Shown here piece after piece: positions 12,581-22,979 of a stretch of DNA of 64,000 nucleotides (position 1 is the first letter of the stretch; the number at the start of each line of letters is the position of its first letter). Below the pieces are notes generated by a model that was not told the origin of the DNA, did no database searches, and worked only from the letters and a program-made list of their open reading frames with translations. The stretch is from NCBI GenBank assembly GCA_002007465.1, contig LNAC01000277.1, positions 1,266,989-1,330,988 on the forward strand. The letters are read 5' to 3'. The stretch comes from Ailurus styani (taxonomy: Eukaryota; Chordata; Mammalia; Carnivora; Ailuridae). Made by a program: the position numbers and the translations under genes.

Positions 12581-14365
12581 CTATTCAAATTTCAAGAGAA
12601 AATAGTTGAGTTGTTGGCTTTCTCCAGCCTGTGTCTACATGAGAGTGAGACTGTTTTGACAAGAAATTAATGGGAACAGATACTTGGCATATACTCTTCT
12701 TGTTACCAGATCTAGTCACATCAGGATAATACTTGATCTAAATGCTTGCTTCAAAGCAGTTGGTTTGCCAGAGTGGAGAAATTTCTAGTGGAAATATTTA
12801 GAGACAAATTAGATCAACTCCAGAGACTCAAGTGTTTGTGATCCAATCCATGTATCCATTTCCATACTTTTAAGACTGACCTCAGTCTTTGAGCTATGAT
12901 GATCTCATGGCCATTCGCACTGGTTGTTAAGATAGCTAGAAGAATCAAATTAACCATTCTTGAGATTGTGTTATTTTGAGTTCATTCAGAGTCTCTACTC
13001 ACTGATGTTTGTCCCTGGTCACTGAGCTAGCTCCTGATGAGTACCCTTTCCCAGTAGCAGAAACCTCCAGCGCACCTGAAGGAACCAGTCTGTGTTCCCG
13101 TCACTCATGCAGTGCTTCTTAAACTAAGAATATATTTTCCAAGGGGTACAAAAGAGGTATATGAAGTTATAAGAGTATCAATTTTACTAGTCGATAAGCA
13201 ATATAAAACATCATTTCTTTTATATTGAAACATATAGAGTAAAATGCAGCATTTACATGATTTTTTTAATGTAAAAATAAGACTTCAAAAGAATTCTGTG
13301 CTTGGTATATTTGCAGACCATTTCAGGCATACACACGTTCATTCCCTGCATCAGCTGCAGTTCATTGAAAAGGTTCAGGAAGTTCTGCAGAAGTGCATTC
13401 TGGGAGCCCTCGGTTCCCAAACTGCCTCTCTGTGAAACAACGAAGTTAGGTTTTTGTTTGTTTGTTTGTTTGTTTGTTTAGAAGAGCATTTTATTTTTCT
13501 CCTAGCTGAAGACTTTTGGCTCAGAGGGGCTAAGAAGAATGGAAGGTTAAGCTTCCCATGAGATGTTCTTGAAAATTCTCTGGAACTTAAAAGACATTAA
13601 AGGGAAAAAAAGTTTTTAGAGAAAACGCTTCCAGGTTGGGATGTCTAGGATTCCTTACCTAGGTAAGATTTCTAACATTAAGCATTCTGGAGCAGGGTTC
13701 TTAGTAGAACCCCTAATGGATGCATAAAAGTGGACATTAGTGAACTATCAGGGCAAAAAGACAGATCCACCTGTGCAGACAGATAAATGAAAAAAAAAAA
13801 ACAAACAAACTGAGATTCAACAATACAGAGACAGTAGAAAATAATTGCTTTGTAAGACTATGTAAAGAAAATTATTTTCATAACTTATTTGCTATTCATC
13901 TAAGAGCAGACATACCTGTTTAACTTGAAAAACTACATGTAGGAAATTTGAACACTCTAGATTTACAAAAACAGATTAACACTTCATTTTAGACACTGAA
14001 CTAAGTATGAGTACTATAAATAATGGTTATTGACCATAAACCCTTAAAGGTTATGTCTTGAGACAAACATGAAAACCATTAAGAAATACTGAGCACAGTG
14101 AAAAAGAAACATTTAAAATTGGTTTTAGCAGTAGGGATGCTTGGATTTCAACTAAGAACAAAACTTGTTTTCTTATCTGAGATATAATGACCAGATTCTG
14201 TTAATAAATTCTGTTCCTAAAGCCTTAAATTCTAAACATTTGGGTTGTCTTTTGCCAATGTTTTTACAGTAATTTTAAAAATAGAATACAATTTAGAATT
14301 TGTTTTTTCTTTAAACAAAAGTTGTGCTTTAAATTTGGTATGGAATTTTCCCAACTCTTTCCATG
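12581..14365. other. Intergenic DNA, only simple repeats seen
   Basis: No gene or named element recognised except the (TTTG)n tract at 13452-13479. Confidence 0.5.
13452..13479. repeat. (TTTG)n microsatellite
   Basis: About six TTTG units. Confidence 0.9.
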
Positions 14366-14367
14366 AA

Positions 14368-14369
<2 letters not shown>

Positions 14370-14401
<32 letters not shown>

Positions 14402-14430
14402 ATAAACACACACGCATGTGCACACACACG
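14370..14430. repeat. (AC)n microsatellite with degenerate extension
   Basis: Fifteen uninterrupted AC units at 14370-14399, then interrupted CA/CG/TG dinucleotides to about 14430. The repeat accounts for the His/Thr-rich and Cys/Val-rich frames crossing it. Confidence 0.95.
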
Positions 14431-14529
14431 TACAAAATGCATTATGCTGAAGCAAAACTTGAACATTCCTGAGAGACCAAGGAATCGTCTTAATCTGAAG
14501 TCTTAAGGGAGCTGAGAAAGAATTCTATC

Positions 14530-14640
14530 TTAGGTTTATTGGGGTAAAACTGAGACTAAGAGGTTTTCGAGGCCTATCCAGAATCACACACATCTGGTAG
14601 TTGTGGATCTGGAACCAGAACCTTAATTTCCTGTGAAGCA
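14530..14640 (-). repeat. Probable diverged MIR
   Basis: 'aactgagactaagaggtttt', 'aatcacacacatctggtagt' and 'ggatctggaaccagaacctt' resemble the reverse complement of MIR (…aactgaggc…cacacagctagtaagtgg…ttcgaacccag). Confidence 0.5.
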
Positions 14641-15780
14641 AAATGGATTCAACCAACCTGGGTTCTCAGCACAGACTTCACCAACAGGATAAGTGCCAGC
14701 ACGTGTCTCAACTCCCCTGGATTTCAGTGTTTTCAGTGGAAAAGCCTGGAAGTGGCTTTCTGCAAGGGTAGCCCTGATGATGCTTGGGGACGTTGGAAAC
14801 GGGGTGTTTCTAATTGTTGCAGTTAGGGGCAGGTGCCTACTGGCCTCTGTAGTGCTCCTTGAGCAGCCGGGTTCCCTCCCCACACTGGAAAATACTGGGT
14901 GACTGTTAGCAGCCTCGGGCTTTTTTTATGGTAACTCATTTCTGAACCCAACTACGAGAGGGGTGGCAGTTTCAAATAGCTTAGTTTTTAGTTTGTCAGA
15001 AGTCACTTTTTGGAATTCCCTTTTTGGCATATCTGCATTCTATCTTTGTTCTTCAGATAGAAAATTTTATGTTGGCTTCAAGTGGAAAATAGCATCATCT
15101 TTCGATGGTCAACATACAACTAAAAAAAAAACAAACACAAAACCACCTAATTTCCAAATGTGGAGTGCATTAAAAAAAAAAGTTTAGTTGTATGATATAA
15201 CCTTTGACATATTTTCAGGGTTTAGGCTGTGGCAAAATTGGATATATAATTGGCAAAATTTCAAGCTTAAATTCCAAATTTGTCGATATCTGGTCATTAA
15301 ATCTTGCCTATTTTCATGATTTATAAATAAAACCACAAGTGCCACAACTAAGCAAAAGCACAAAAGAAAAATGCACCCTATGAATTATATCACAATAAAA
15401 ATACTGTATTCCTTTAAACAAATGTACTTTTAAGAGCTTTATAACCCAAAGCAAGATATGTGAGATGGTTTAAGAAGAGGTTGCAACTTTGCAACAAGAA
15501 GTCTGTACAGCTCCTCCAGGCAGTAGCTGTGAAGGAAGTTATCTGTGTCTCAGAAACTTGTTTCCGTATGTTCTTGACAATTTTGCAGCCCGGGTCCCAT
15601 TATTTACAAAGTTACGCATTTCTCAAGCTCAAAGCACCTTGGTCCTCCTAATTACGAATGCATCCAGTGACATTTCATCCTTTCATGTGCAAATTCTAAA
15701 ATTCATTGTAACAGAAAAGTTAAAAGTTGGAAATCTGTCTACAATTTGAAATGAAAGGATCAAAAATGTCAGACATTGCA
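14641..15780. other. DNA just downstream of KCNB2, nothing recognised
   Basis: Unique-looking AT-rich DNA with A-rich tracts near 15121 and 15171. It may belong to a longer 3'UTR form, but I see no decisive minus-strand polyadenylation signal. Confidence 0.4.
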
Positions 15781-15806
15781 GAATACTGGTTCCTAATAGA
15801 GCTCTC

Positions 15807-15812
15807 TTTATT
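15807..15812 (-). promoter_or_regulatory. KCNB2: Candidate polyadenylation signal AATAAA for KCNB2
   Basis: TTTATT on the plus strand is AATAAA on the minus strand, about 225 nt past the KCNB2 stop. It is followed by CA dinucleotides 15-30 nt downstream and a T-rich stretch. Alternatives at 15865-15870 and 15997-16002 are closer to the stop; a much more distal one is at 4435-4440. Confidence 0.45.
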
Positions 15813-15997
15813 TGTTCACTGTTCCTCAGTCATTTCTGTTTGTTACAAAATGCAGTCTTGACTCTTTATTTAAACAGTACTTAAACTAAACTGTTCATGC
15901 CATGCAAAAATAACATTTTATGCACTGTTTTGTGGGAGGGGGCTTCCCATGTTTTTAGTTCACAGGCATTATTACCGCATTTTTAAGAAACAAGTTT

Positions 15998-16020
15998 TTA
16001 TTATTATTATTATTATTATT
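15998..16020. repeat. (TTA)n microsatellite in KCNB2 3'UTR
   Basis: More than seven TTA units immediately downstream (on the gene strand) of the KCNB2 stop. On the transcript it reads as AAT repeats. Confidence 0.9.
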
Positions 16021-16034
16021 GCTTTAGTAACTAG

Positions 16035-18191
16035 TCACATGCTGGTTTCACGTGTGGGACAGTAACCTGTGTCTCCCGGGTTGGAATGAATTTCTGGGGC
16101 AAACAAGTGGTTTTCCATCTTGCACCCTTCTTGACTATTGTCCTTTTTTACTTCCACCACAGCATCGTAAGTGTCTTGCCTACAGTTGTGACTTGTGTCC
16201 TGGGGAGAGGAAGAGCCCACACAGGCCTCTTCTCTCAAAGGGTCTCTTCCATCACTGGGTTTATCTGCAAAGCAGTTGGGGCTGGAGTCTGCCTGCTGGT
16301 CCTGCCTGGGCCCCTGGAGCTCTAAGAAGTCATCATCTTCGCCAGTGTCTATTTCGGTGAAGCTCCTCCTCTCTCTTGACGAGAAAGGAAAGAGTTTCTG
16401 CTTGGGAAACCGAGGGGTCAACCCTTTGGAAGGTCCCTGACAGTGTGCGGACACCTCGGCGCCCAGCAAGGGTCTGTCTCCCTGGGAGGGGGTTTCTTCG
16501 AGGAGGATGGTGCTGATGAGCTGCGGGGCGGTAAGGGAAAAGTCAGCCGTCGTGACCGGCAGTGGCCTGGCTGTACTGGGCGGGGTCTGCGGGGCACTGC
16601 CTCTGTTTTCCTTAAAGTTCACTTTGAGCGATCTGGATTTTAGGGGGTTGCTGCCTTTCAGCGAACTCTTAGGGCTCTCGGAGGTACCGTCCGACGGCGA
16701 AGGGCCGTGGAGCCCACTTTGGGAGGCGCTGGCATCGAGGCTCACAGTGATGTCGACTGGAGCGTATTCTAGGATGGCATCCCTGGCCCCGGGCCCTTTC
16801 TCTCTGCTCAGTGCTAGAAATGGGGGCCCCCTGACTCTCTGGTGCTCTTCCGTCCCCGGGAGGTCGGGCGGGAACCTCATCTGCAAGTGGGAGGCGGACA
16901 GCGGCGGCAGGGGCGACCTCTCGGTCTCTGTGAAGTCGGTGGCGCAGCTGGTGAAGCTGTCGATGCTGGAGGTGCTTTTCATGTCCACGATGACCTCGGT
17001 CTGCGCCACGGCCAGCTGCTCCTGCGGGCACACCACTTCTTCCATCTCGATCTCCTCCTCGTAGGCGCAGGGCCTCTCGGGCGGCTCCTGGCAGTCCGGG
17101 TTCGGGGGGGCGTGAGGCTGCGTCTTGGTGATCTCATTGTACAGCATCTCCAGTTTCTGGGCACTCAGGTGCTGCGGGCTGGAGGAAGAAGTGTTGTTCA
17201 GCTGCTCGTGGGAGTCTTTCTGGCTAACCTCCTGGTACTTATTCTCGAAAGATTTGTTGGAGCTTGTTTCCGACAGAGCTTTCCTGGCCCACTTCCACCG
17301 GCTCGGGGACAGGTGATTGTCGTCAGCCGAGTCCTTGGTACTGGCCGACTCTCCTGCCTTCTCCACAGCCACGTCTATCAGTTCCATGCTGCGCGCAAAG
17401 GCATCCTTCAAGTTCATGGAAACAATGCTTCCGTTCCTCTTGGCCCGCTCAAGAGCCTCTCTCCTTTTAATTGCCTTCTCCTGGCGTTTCTGCTCCTTGT
17501 AAAACTCGGAAAAGTTGTTCACGATGATCGGGATGGGGAGGGCAATGACCAGAACCCCAGCAATACAGCAGAGGCCTCCCACGATTTTCCCCAACAGTGT
17601 TTTCGGGTAAATGTCACCATAGCCCACGGTGGTCATGGTGATGGTGGCCCACCAAAACGACGCTGGGATACTGGTGAACTTGGTAGCATCTTCATCCTTC
17701 TCTGCAAAAAATACCAGGCTGGAAAATATCATTATCCCCATGGCCAAAAATAAGATCAGTAAGCCTAATTCATTGTAGCTCCGTCTGAGGGTGAACCCCA
17801 GGGACTGCAGGCCTGTGGAATGCCTGGCGAGTTTCAGGATCCTGAGGATACGCATGATCCGGAAGATCTGAACCACGCGTCTCACGTTCTGGAACTGCAG
17901 CACGCTCTTGTTGGACTCAGTGAGGAAGATGGTGACATAATACGGCAAGATGGCCAGCAAGTCTATGACATTTAGTGGGCCTTTGAAGAACTTCCATTTG
18001 TTTGGTGAGGACAGGAAGCGTAAAAGGTACTCCATGGTAAACCAAGCAATGCACACAGCTTCCACATGGGCTAACTGGGGGTTGTCGTTGGGTTGGCCAA
18101 ACTCATCCGTTGCCTGCAGCTCTGGTAGAGTGTTGAGAGACAGAGCGATGGTGGAGAGTACAATGAACAGGATAGACACGATGGCCAAGAT
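16035..18191 (-). CDS. KCNB2: KCNB2 (Kv2.2) last coding exon, partial CDS (C-terminal 718 residues)
   Basis: Voltage-gated delayed-rectifier potassium channel alpha subunit Kv2.2, a plasma-membrane tetramer of neurons and other excitable cells. The exon opens in phase 0 with ATC TTG GCC (ILAIVSILF, inside S1), directly after a splice acceptor; there is no start codon because residues 1 to about 193 (T1 domain) are in an upstream exon beyond this window. Exon residues: S1 about 1-22; S2-S3 about 40-90; S4 with regularly spaced Arg ([17 protein letters not shown]) about 104-120; S5 about 141-162; selectivity filter TVGYGD 188-193 (bases 17613-17630); S6 with the Kv2-type PIP bend about 219-221; then a long cytosolic tail. 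The tail carries the proximal restriction and clustering motif with an FFAT-like core ([15 protein letters not shown], about 408-422), which in this family binds ER VAP proteins. The tail ending [10 protein letters not shown] distinguishes Kv2.2 from Kv2.1. The frame is intact to TGA at 16035-16037. 718 residues plus about 193 gives about 911, the usual family length. Confidence 0.97.
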   Translation of the reverse strand: MLAIVSILFIVLSTIALSLNTLPELQATDEFGQPNDNPQLAHVEAVCIAWFTMEYLLRFLSSPNKWKFFKGPLNVIDLLAILPYYVTIFLTESNKSVLQFQNVRRVVQIFRIMRILRILKLARHSTGLQSLGFTLRRSYNELGLLILFLAMGIMIFSSLVFFAEKDEDATKFTSIPASFWWATITMTTVGYGDIYPKTLLGKIVGGLCCIAGVLVIALPIPIIVNNFSEFYKEQKRQEKAIKRREALERAKRNGSIVSMNLKDAFARSMELIDVAVEKAGESASTKDSADDNHLSPSRWKWARKALSETSSNKSFENKYQEVSQKDSHEQLNNTSSSSPQHLSAQKLEMLYNEITKTQPHAPPNPDCQEPPERPCAYEEEIEMEEVVCPQEQLAVAQTEVIVDMKSTSSIDSFTSCATDFTETERSPLPPLSASHLQMRFPPDLPGTEEHQRVRGPPFLALSREKGPGARDAILEYAPVDITVSLDASASQSGLHGPSPSDGTSESPKSSLKGSNPLKSRSLKVNFKENRGSAPQTPPSTARPLPVTTADFSLTAPQLISTILLEETPSQGDRPLLGAEVSAHCQGPSKGLTPRFPKQKLFPFSSRERRSFTEIDTGEDDDFLELQGPRQDQQADSSPNCFADKPSDGRDPLREEACVGSSSPQDTSHNCRQDTYDAVVEVKKDNSQEGCKMENHLFAPEIHSNPGDTGYCPTRETSM
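16440..17330. other. GC- and CpG-rich segment inside the KCNB2 exon
   Basis: By eye this part of the exon is much richer in G, C and CpG than its surroundings, for example around 16510-16570, 16680-16700 and 16840-16960. It encodes the middle of the cytoplasmic tail. The composition also explains long stop-free frames on the opposite strand. It may qualify as an intragenic CpG island, but the observed/expected ratio was not computed. Confidence 0.5.
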
Positions 18192-18219
18192 CTGGAAAAG
18201 AGAAGGAAGTCCAAGTTAG
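18192..18219 (-). other. KCNB2: KCNB2 splice acceptor, polypyrimidine tract and branch-point candidate
   Basis: Read on the minus strand, the sequence before the exon is a pyrimidine-rich run (CTTCCTTCTCTTTTCCAG) ending in the AG at 18192-18193. A CTAAC pentamer at 18215-18219 matches the branch-point consensus, with its branch A about 25 nt before the first exon base. Translation in the Kv2 frame continues unbroken up to this AG, and Kv2 genes are known to split here (…AAK|ILA…), which fixes the exon edge at 18191. Confidence 0.9.
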
Positions 18220-18769
18220 CAAATCCTCTTTGTTGCTTAGGCAGCTGGGAGACATATGGATTCACTGTTCTTTCAAAGATATGAATTGCTCAAAGATATT
18301 CCAGGAAGGTAACTTTTTAGCCGAAAATTCTCTAACTAATGCGAACACATTCACTTTTTATGAGCTCATTTCACTTAGAAGCCCAATGTAGTACCCATTT
18401 AAATATGGGACCTAAGCAATTTGAAAAAAAAAAAAAAGAAAATCCATCCCCCACTTTGTTCTTGTGTTGAGTAACCACCCTTTGGAATTGCTTTGAGGAG
18501 CAGTCTCTTCTGTCAGTTTTGTTATTTTTCTCTCTTAACCACCTGGTTTGTGTTTCTTTAAGTGAATCAGCTGACATGCCACATATGCTAGACAGAATTC
18601 ATGGCTTCTAGAAGTTTTGTTCTACAACTGAAACCACGAATGCAGACCTACACACGAGAGCTAATATAGCACTCGGTACAACAATGTTTCTCGTACCACA
18701 CATACCATTTTTACGGTAAGCACTGACGGCAGAACCAAATCAGGATAGCCTTCGTCCTGGGATGTGGGG

Positions 18770-18960
18770 ACTTTGGGCCAGCATTGTGTGGGAAAGGAAG
18801 ACTACAGTTAACTTCATTCAGTCAAGGAAGGTTTCATAAAGAAGAGCTTGTTGACCATCCACGATGATTTTGGTGCAGGGAAGACATTTTAGGTGGAGGA
18901 AAAAGCAGGGTGTCAGATGTGGCAGGAAACAGGAAGAGCTCAGTGAGAAGTGAGAAGGTA
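18770..18960 (+). repeat. Ancient mammalian interspersed repeat fragment (family not named)
   Basis: Phrases such as 'agtcaaggaaggtttcataa' and 'gtggcaggaaacaggaagag' resemble a widespread old repeat whose consensus reads like '…gtcagggaaggcttcctggaggaggtgac…caggcagagggaacag…'. The same family appears near 26.1-27.0 kb. Confidence 0.4.
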
Positions 18961-18967
18961 GCATGAC

Positions 18968-19150
18968 AGGATTTTAGTCAGTCTGAGCTCTGAGCCTGGC
19001 TTTATCACTTTCTATGTGACCTTGGACAGGTTTTCAACTTCTCATTGTCTCAGTTAACAAATCTGTAGAACAAAAACAACGGTCATAGCTGTTTCGTGGT
19101 CGTTGAGAAGATAACATGACTCACAAATACTGGTAAATAAGTGAAAGCAC
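18968..19150 (+). repeat. MIR element
   Basis: 'gagctctgagcctggcttta', 'ctatgtgaccttggacaggt' and 'ttctcattgtctcagttaac' match MIR in order. Confidence 0.75.
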
Positions 19151-20705
19151 TTGTATTATGAGAGGTTAGAATGAACAGGACTTCAGTCTGGAAAGATAAA
19201 GGCCAAGAACAGGTATGTGGGAAATCTGTGAAGCCAGGCACCATACAGCCAAAGCAGGGATTTCTTTATAAGACTGAGATTTAGAAGGCCAAACATGAAG
19301 ATTAAGGTTTGAGAGCAATGGGAGGAAGCACTTTTTTGCTTAGTAAAGATTGTGTATCTGGGACACACACTTCTTGGTGAAATAGGAAGCCTCTTTGACC
19401 TAGATTAGGTCCGACTTGGTTTCATCTGAACTTTATCAATGATCTTGGGAGCTGTCATTCGTCTCAGTTATTATTATAGGTAGCTCTGAGAAAAATAGCC
19501 TGACAGTGACTATTTAATTTAAAGATTTAGCATCTGGTAAACATTTGAAAGGACAACAATTAAGCAGCTTGAGACCCCATAGCCCAGTAAACCCGAGATC
19601 ATGAAAAAATTAGTTTGCCCCTAGCTGACATCAGGACTTGTAAACAGGAGTCTTCTCCTGTTCTTTCTCCCTCCATTTTCCTCCCATTACTCTTGTAAAT
19701 TTCTCTTCTTCTGGGTTTCTTTCCTTACTCTTTCTCCTCTCATGCCTCCTTTATACCTTTCATTGTCTTTCAGCTTCCATCTCTCCCCTCAAATCTCTAT
19801 TAAGTAAAACCACAGTACAACAAATTTCAGAGCATGTTACAGATATTGAATAAAGATTTATGGTTCCTTAAAGAACAGTATTTTACTATTAGTATTTTAT
19901 ATATTTTTCTTGAACAAAACTAAGGTAAGTACTTTTTACTTGAGTGTACTTCAGAATTTCCTTTAAAAATGTGGATCAATGAATCAGAGTAGAAAAAAGG
20001 TTCTCTTCATCCTATCCTAAGAGATTGTGGAGTCTAAAGTTAGAGATAATCCTCAAAAGTTTAGATAATCGATTTGGATTCAGAGGGTTTACTGAAGGCA
20101 AGTTGGGAATGTTCATCTTGAATCTCCATCCACAGAGGCCAATGGTAGGGTGACACTGACAAAATTCTGCCACTACAACATTCCTTAAAAAGACCTGGTC
20201 AGGTCCCATCCATTCTCATGCTCTTACCACAAGTAACCAGACCTCTCTGTACTTTCTAGAAGGTCACGCTGTCATGTAACAGGTGTATTATATTAAGTGA
20301 GGCTTCTAAGTGCTGGGGTTGCTGCCATCATTCTTGTTCTGACAATCCATATGCTAGATTTTCCATATCTTATCTGTTCACCTGCCCATTCTGGATGCAT
20401 CTTCCTGATGCTTATCACTTCAAAGAGCAAGGACAGAAGGAGAAATACAAATGAAACCATTCTATTATCTTCCAACCCTTTTAGTCAAAGAAAAAAAGTG
20501 GATGGTCCAGGGTGGACCTTTAGTTTTCCTTAACTCCATAATCACAGCCAGACTGTAGGTCATTTGCCTTCAGTAACTAATTCCGCGCAATAATGAAACA
20601 CTATATGCTACTAACACAGTCCATAGTCTAGTTGACTGCAACTTAACACATATGGCTACCTTCTATACCTGGAAATTCAGCACATGCACAACATGATTTA
20701 GAGTA
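19151..20705. other. Intronic DNA, nothing recognised
   Basis: Unique-looking sequence with a CT-rich stretch at about 19650-19790. No gene supported. Confidence 0.5.
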
Positions 20706-20711
20706 CATTCC

Positions 20712-20904
20712 CCCCCACCAAAGATTTATTTATTGAATTGGAGAGAGAGCTAGTGGGGCAAAGGGAGAGGGAGAAAGAGTTCTAAGCAAACTCTGTGCAG
20801 AGCACAAAGCCTGATGCAGGGCTCGATGTCATGACCCTGAGATCATGACCTGAGCCAAAACCAAGAGTCGGACTCTTAACGACTATGCCACCCAGGCACC
20901 CCTG
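20712..20904 (-). mobile_element. Carnivora tRNA-derived SINE (older copy)
   Basis: Reverse-strand SINE: TTTATTTATT tail, GA-rich middle, 'gatcatgacctgagccaaaa' and terminal 'gccacccaggcacccc'. More diverged than the GTTAAAGCC-type copies. Confidence 0.9.
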
Positions 20905-21765
20905 CAGTACGTGCTTGAAGGAAAAGAATGACTACAGAAAAAAACCAAACACTCAAGCTTTTAGCAACCCCCTATTCATGTTAAAGAAATCATTGGTACC
21001 AAAGTACATTATTTTCTGTCTCATGTTCAAACTTAATCTGTCAAAATCCATTTGCTCTCACTTTAGAGAAATGGTGTATTTTAAATATCTTGTGAAGCTT
21101 GGCATTCTCCCAGAAAGACAGTGCTGTAGACAAATTATTCAATATATACCAAAGATGATGTGTAGGACAATAAGCCAAATGGGAGTTTATTGTTTTACTA
21201 TAGAGTTTTAAAACAAAATAAATATAACAAATGTGACATTTTGCTCTAAACTATAGGATATACTTCTAAACATGGGTATTTTTTTAGTACAGCAAATCTT
21301 ACAGCATTTAGGCTCTGCTTCTTGTATCTTAACTATGCACAAGTTAGATTTTTAATGCTTGTCACCTCCACCCACTGGTCTGCAGAGCTGGCTGTCCCTC
21401 AGCTCTAGCAAGCAGACTTAGGTTTGCACATGGCAAATGAAGTGGACATGCAGAAATTGCAAACAATTATCTGTGTGAGACTGGCCAATTCTCCTGGAGA
21501 TTTGGATTAGATCATCTCCACAGTCCCTCTCACTTCTCAGGAGTGATGATTCTCTTTCTAATTTTGCTAGTTCCTGCCATGTCTGCAAACCAAACCAAGG
21601 ACAAGTCACAACTGATCCTGCCATTTGGCTGAGTGGCCAAAGTACACTTTTGTTGCTGAAGAAATGAAAAGCCAAAGGAAAAGACTTTGAAAGCTATTGC
21701 ACTGTTATCTTCCAAGCATTTAGTTACTGAGAAGAGATATTCTTTCTGGATAAAACTTTCCTTTT

Positions 21766-21962
21766 GAGTGCCTGGGTGGCTCAGTGGGTTAAAGCCTCTG
21801 CCTTTGGCTCAGGTCATGATCTCAGGGTCCTGGGATCGAGGCCCGCATCGGGCTCTCCGCTCAGCGGAAAGCCTGCTTTCCCCTCTCTCTCTCTGCCTGC
21901 CTCTCTGCCTACTTGTGATCTCTATCTCTGTGTCAAATAAATAAATAAATCTTAAAAAAAAA
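21766..21962 (+). mobile_element. Carnivora tRNA-derived SINE (young, mustelid type)
   Basis: Full element with a target-site duplication of about 15 bp around ATAAAACTTTCCT at 21750-21765 and 21963-21978, one mismatch. Confidence 0.95.
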
Positions 21963-22060
21963 ATAAAACTTTCCTCTTAAATCACCTGGATAATGATTTT
22001 AATTCTTCACATAAATGCAGAAATTCACAGGATCACTTGGAGTTAAGATTGGGACTCCTC

Positions 22061-22256
22061 AGGGTACCTGGGTGGCTCAGTAAGTTAAGTGTCTGCCTTC
22101 AGCTAAGGTCATGATCCCAGGGTCCTGGGATTAAGCCCCTCATCCGGCTCCCTGCTCAGCGGGGAGCCTGCTTCTCCCTCTTCCCCCTGCTTGTATTCCC
22201 TCTCTTGCTGTGTCTTTCTCTGTCAAATAAATAAATAAAATCTTAAAAAAAAAAAA
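22061..22256 (+). mobile_element. Carnivora tRNA-derived SINE (GTTAAGTGTCTGCC type)
   Basis: Full SINE of an older subfamily, with AAATAAATAAA tail and poly(A). Diverged target duplication near 22048-22059 (GATTGGGACTCC) and 22257-22268 (GACTGGGATTCC). Confidence 0.93.
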
Positions 22257-22407
22257 GACTGGGATTCCTAGCACTTGCATTAATGGATGCCAACAATTGG
22301 TTGCATCGATACCTGTTTGCGAGAAGAAGTAAGACAGCTGGAGACTTGCCTCAATTGTACCAACTTGTTAATGTTATATCCTCTGAAGGGATATAATGGT
22401 ATTAATG

Positions 22408-22640
22408 GGTGTTCTGTGGTGGAAAGAACACAGGATAGGGGATGAAAACACATGGCTCTACCTCTGCAGGCTAGTTGGAGAAGTGAAATCCCTCTCTGAG
22501 CTTCGGCTCCCTTATTTGCAAAATGAGGTACCCCACATCTGCATTGCCTGTCTCCAAGGGTTGCTAAGGATCAAACTAGATCATGCACATGAAGCATCCC
22601 ATAAAATGTACAGTGGGATGGAAATGCTGGAGATGTGTCT
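22408..22640 (+). repeat. MIR element
   Basis: 'gtggtggaaagaacacagga', 'cctctctgagcttcggctcc', 'ttgcaaaatgaggta' and 'gggttgctaaggatcaaact' match MIR in order. Confidence 0.8.
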
Positions 22641-22770
22641 GGACAAAGCCTTTGACCAGTATCAAGAGGAGATAAAAAATACTTAGACTGTTTATCCCCC
22701 ATTTAGATACAGTTTCACATCTGCTTTAAAGTCACTGACATTCAACACTCCACAAAAACACAAGGAGATG

Positions 22771-22967
22771 GGGCACCTGGGTGGCTCAGTGGGTTAAAGC
22801 CTCTGCCTTTGGCTCAGGTCATGATCTAAGTGTCCTGGGATCGAGCCCCGCATCGGGCTCCCCTGCTTGGCGGTGAGCCTGCTTCCTCCTCTTTCTGCCT
22901 GCTTTTCTGCCTACTTGTTATCTCTCTGTCAAATAAAACAAAAAACAAAACAAAACAAAACAAAACA
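22771..22967 (+). mobile_element. Carnivora tRNA-derived SINE with (CAAAA)n tail
   Basis: GGGCACCTGGGTGG head, SINE body, then a CAAAA-type tail at about 22939-22967 instead of plain poly(A). Flanked by the diverged duplication ACACAAGGAGAT / ACACATGGAGAC. Confidence 0.93.
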
Positions 22968-22979
22968 CATGGAGACTTC

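Larger units (their letters stand above)
15785..16034 (-). other. KCNB2: Predicted proximal 3'UTR of KCNB2
   Basis: This runs from the TGA stop to the expected cleavage zone of the minus-strand AATAAA at 15807-15812. It contains a TTA-type microsatellite just after the stop and two further minus-strand AATAAA hexamers (15865-15870 and 15997-16002). The sequence past the cleavage zone on the minus strand is T-rich (…TGACATTTTTGATCC), as expected for a downstream element. The extent is inferred; no transcript evidence is available, and longer 3'UTR forms are possible. Confidence 0.45.

Noticed and set aside
14245..14472. His/Thr-rich and Cys/Val-rich frames at the (AC)n tract, and similar frames at 39367-39709
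   Set aside because: Translation of dinucleotide microsatellites.
16842..17753. 303-codon plus-strand open frame antisense to KCNB2
   Set aside because: It lies wholly within the KCNB2 coding exon; the complementary frame of GC-rich codons is naturally stop-poor, and it shows no domain or signal of its own. The same applies to the plus-strand frame 16507-17064 and the minus-strand 16669-17031.
18186..18188. TTG as a start codon giving a 717-residue Kv2.2
   Set aside because: The codon is an internal Leu (ILAIVS) two codons into the exon; the reading frame enters from the upstream exon through the splice acceptor.
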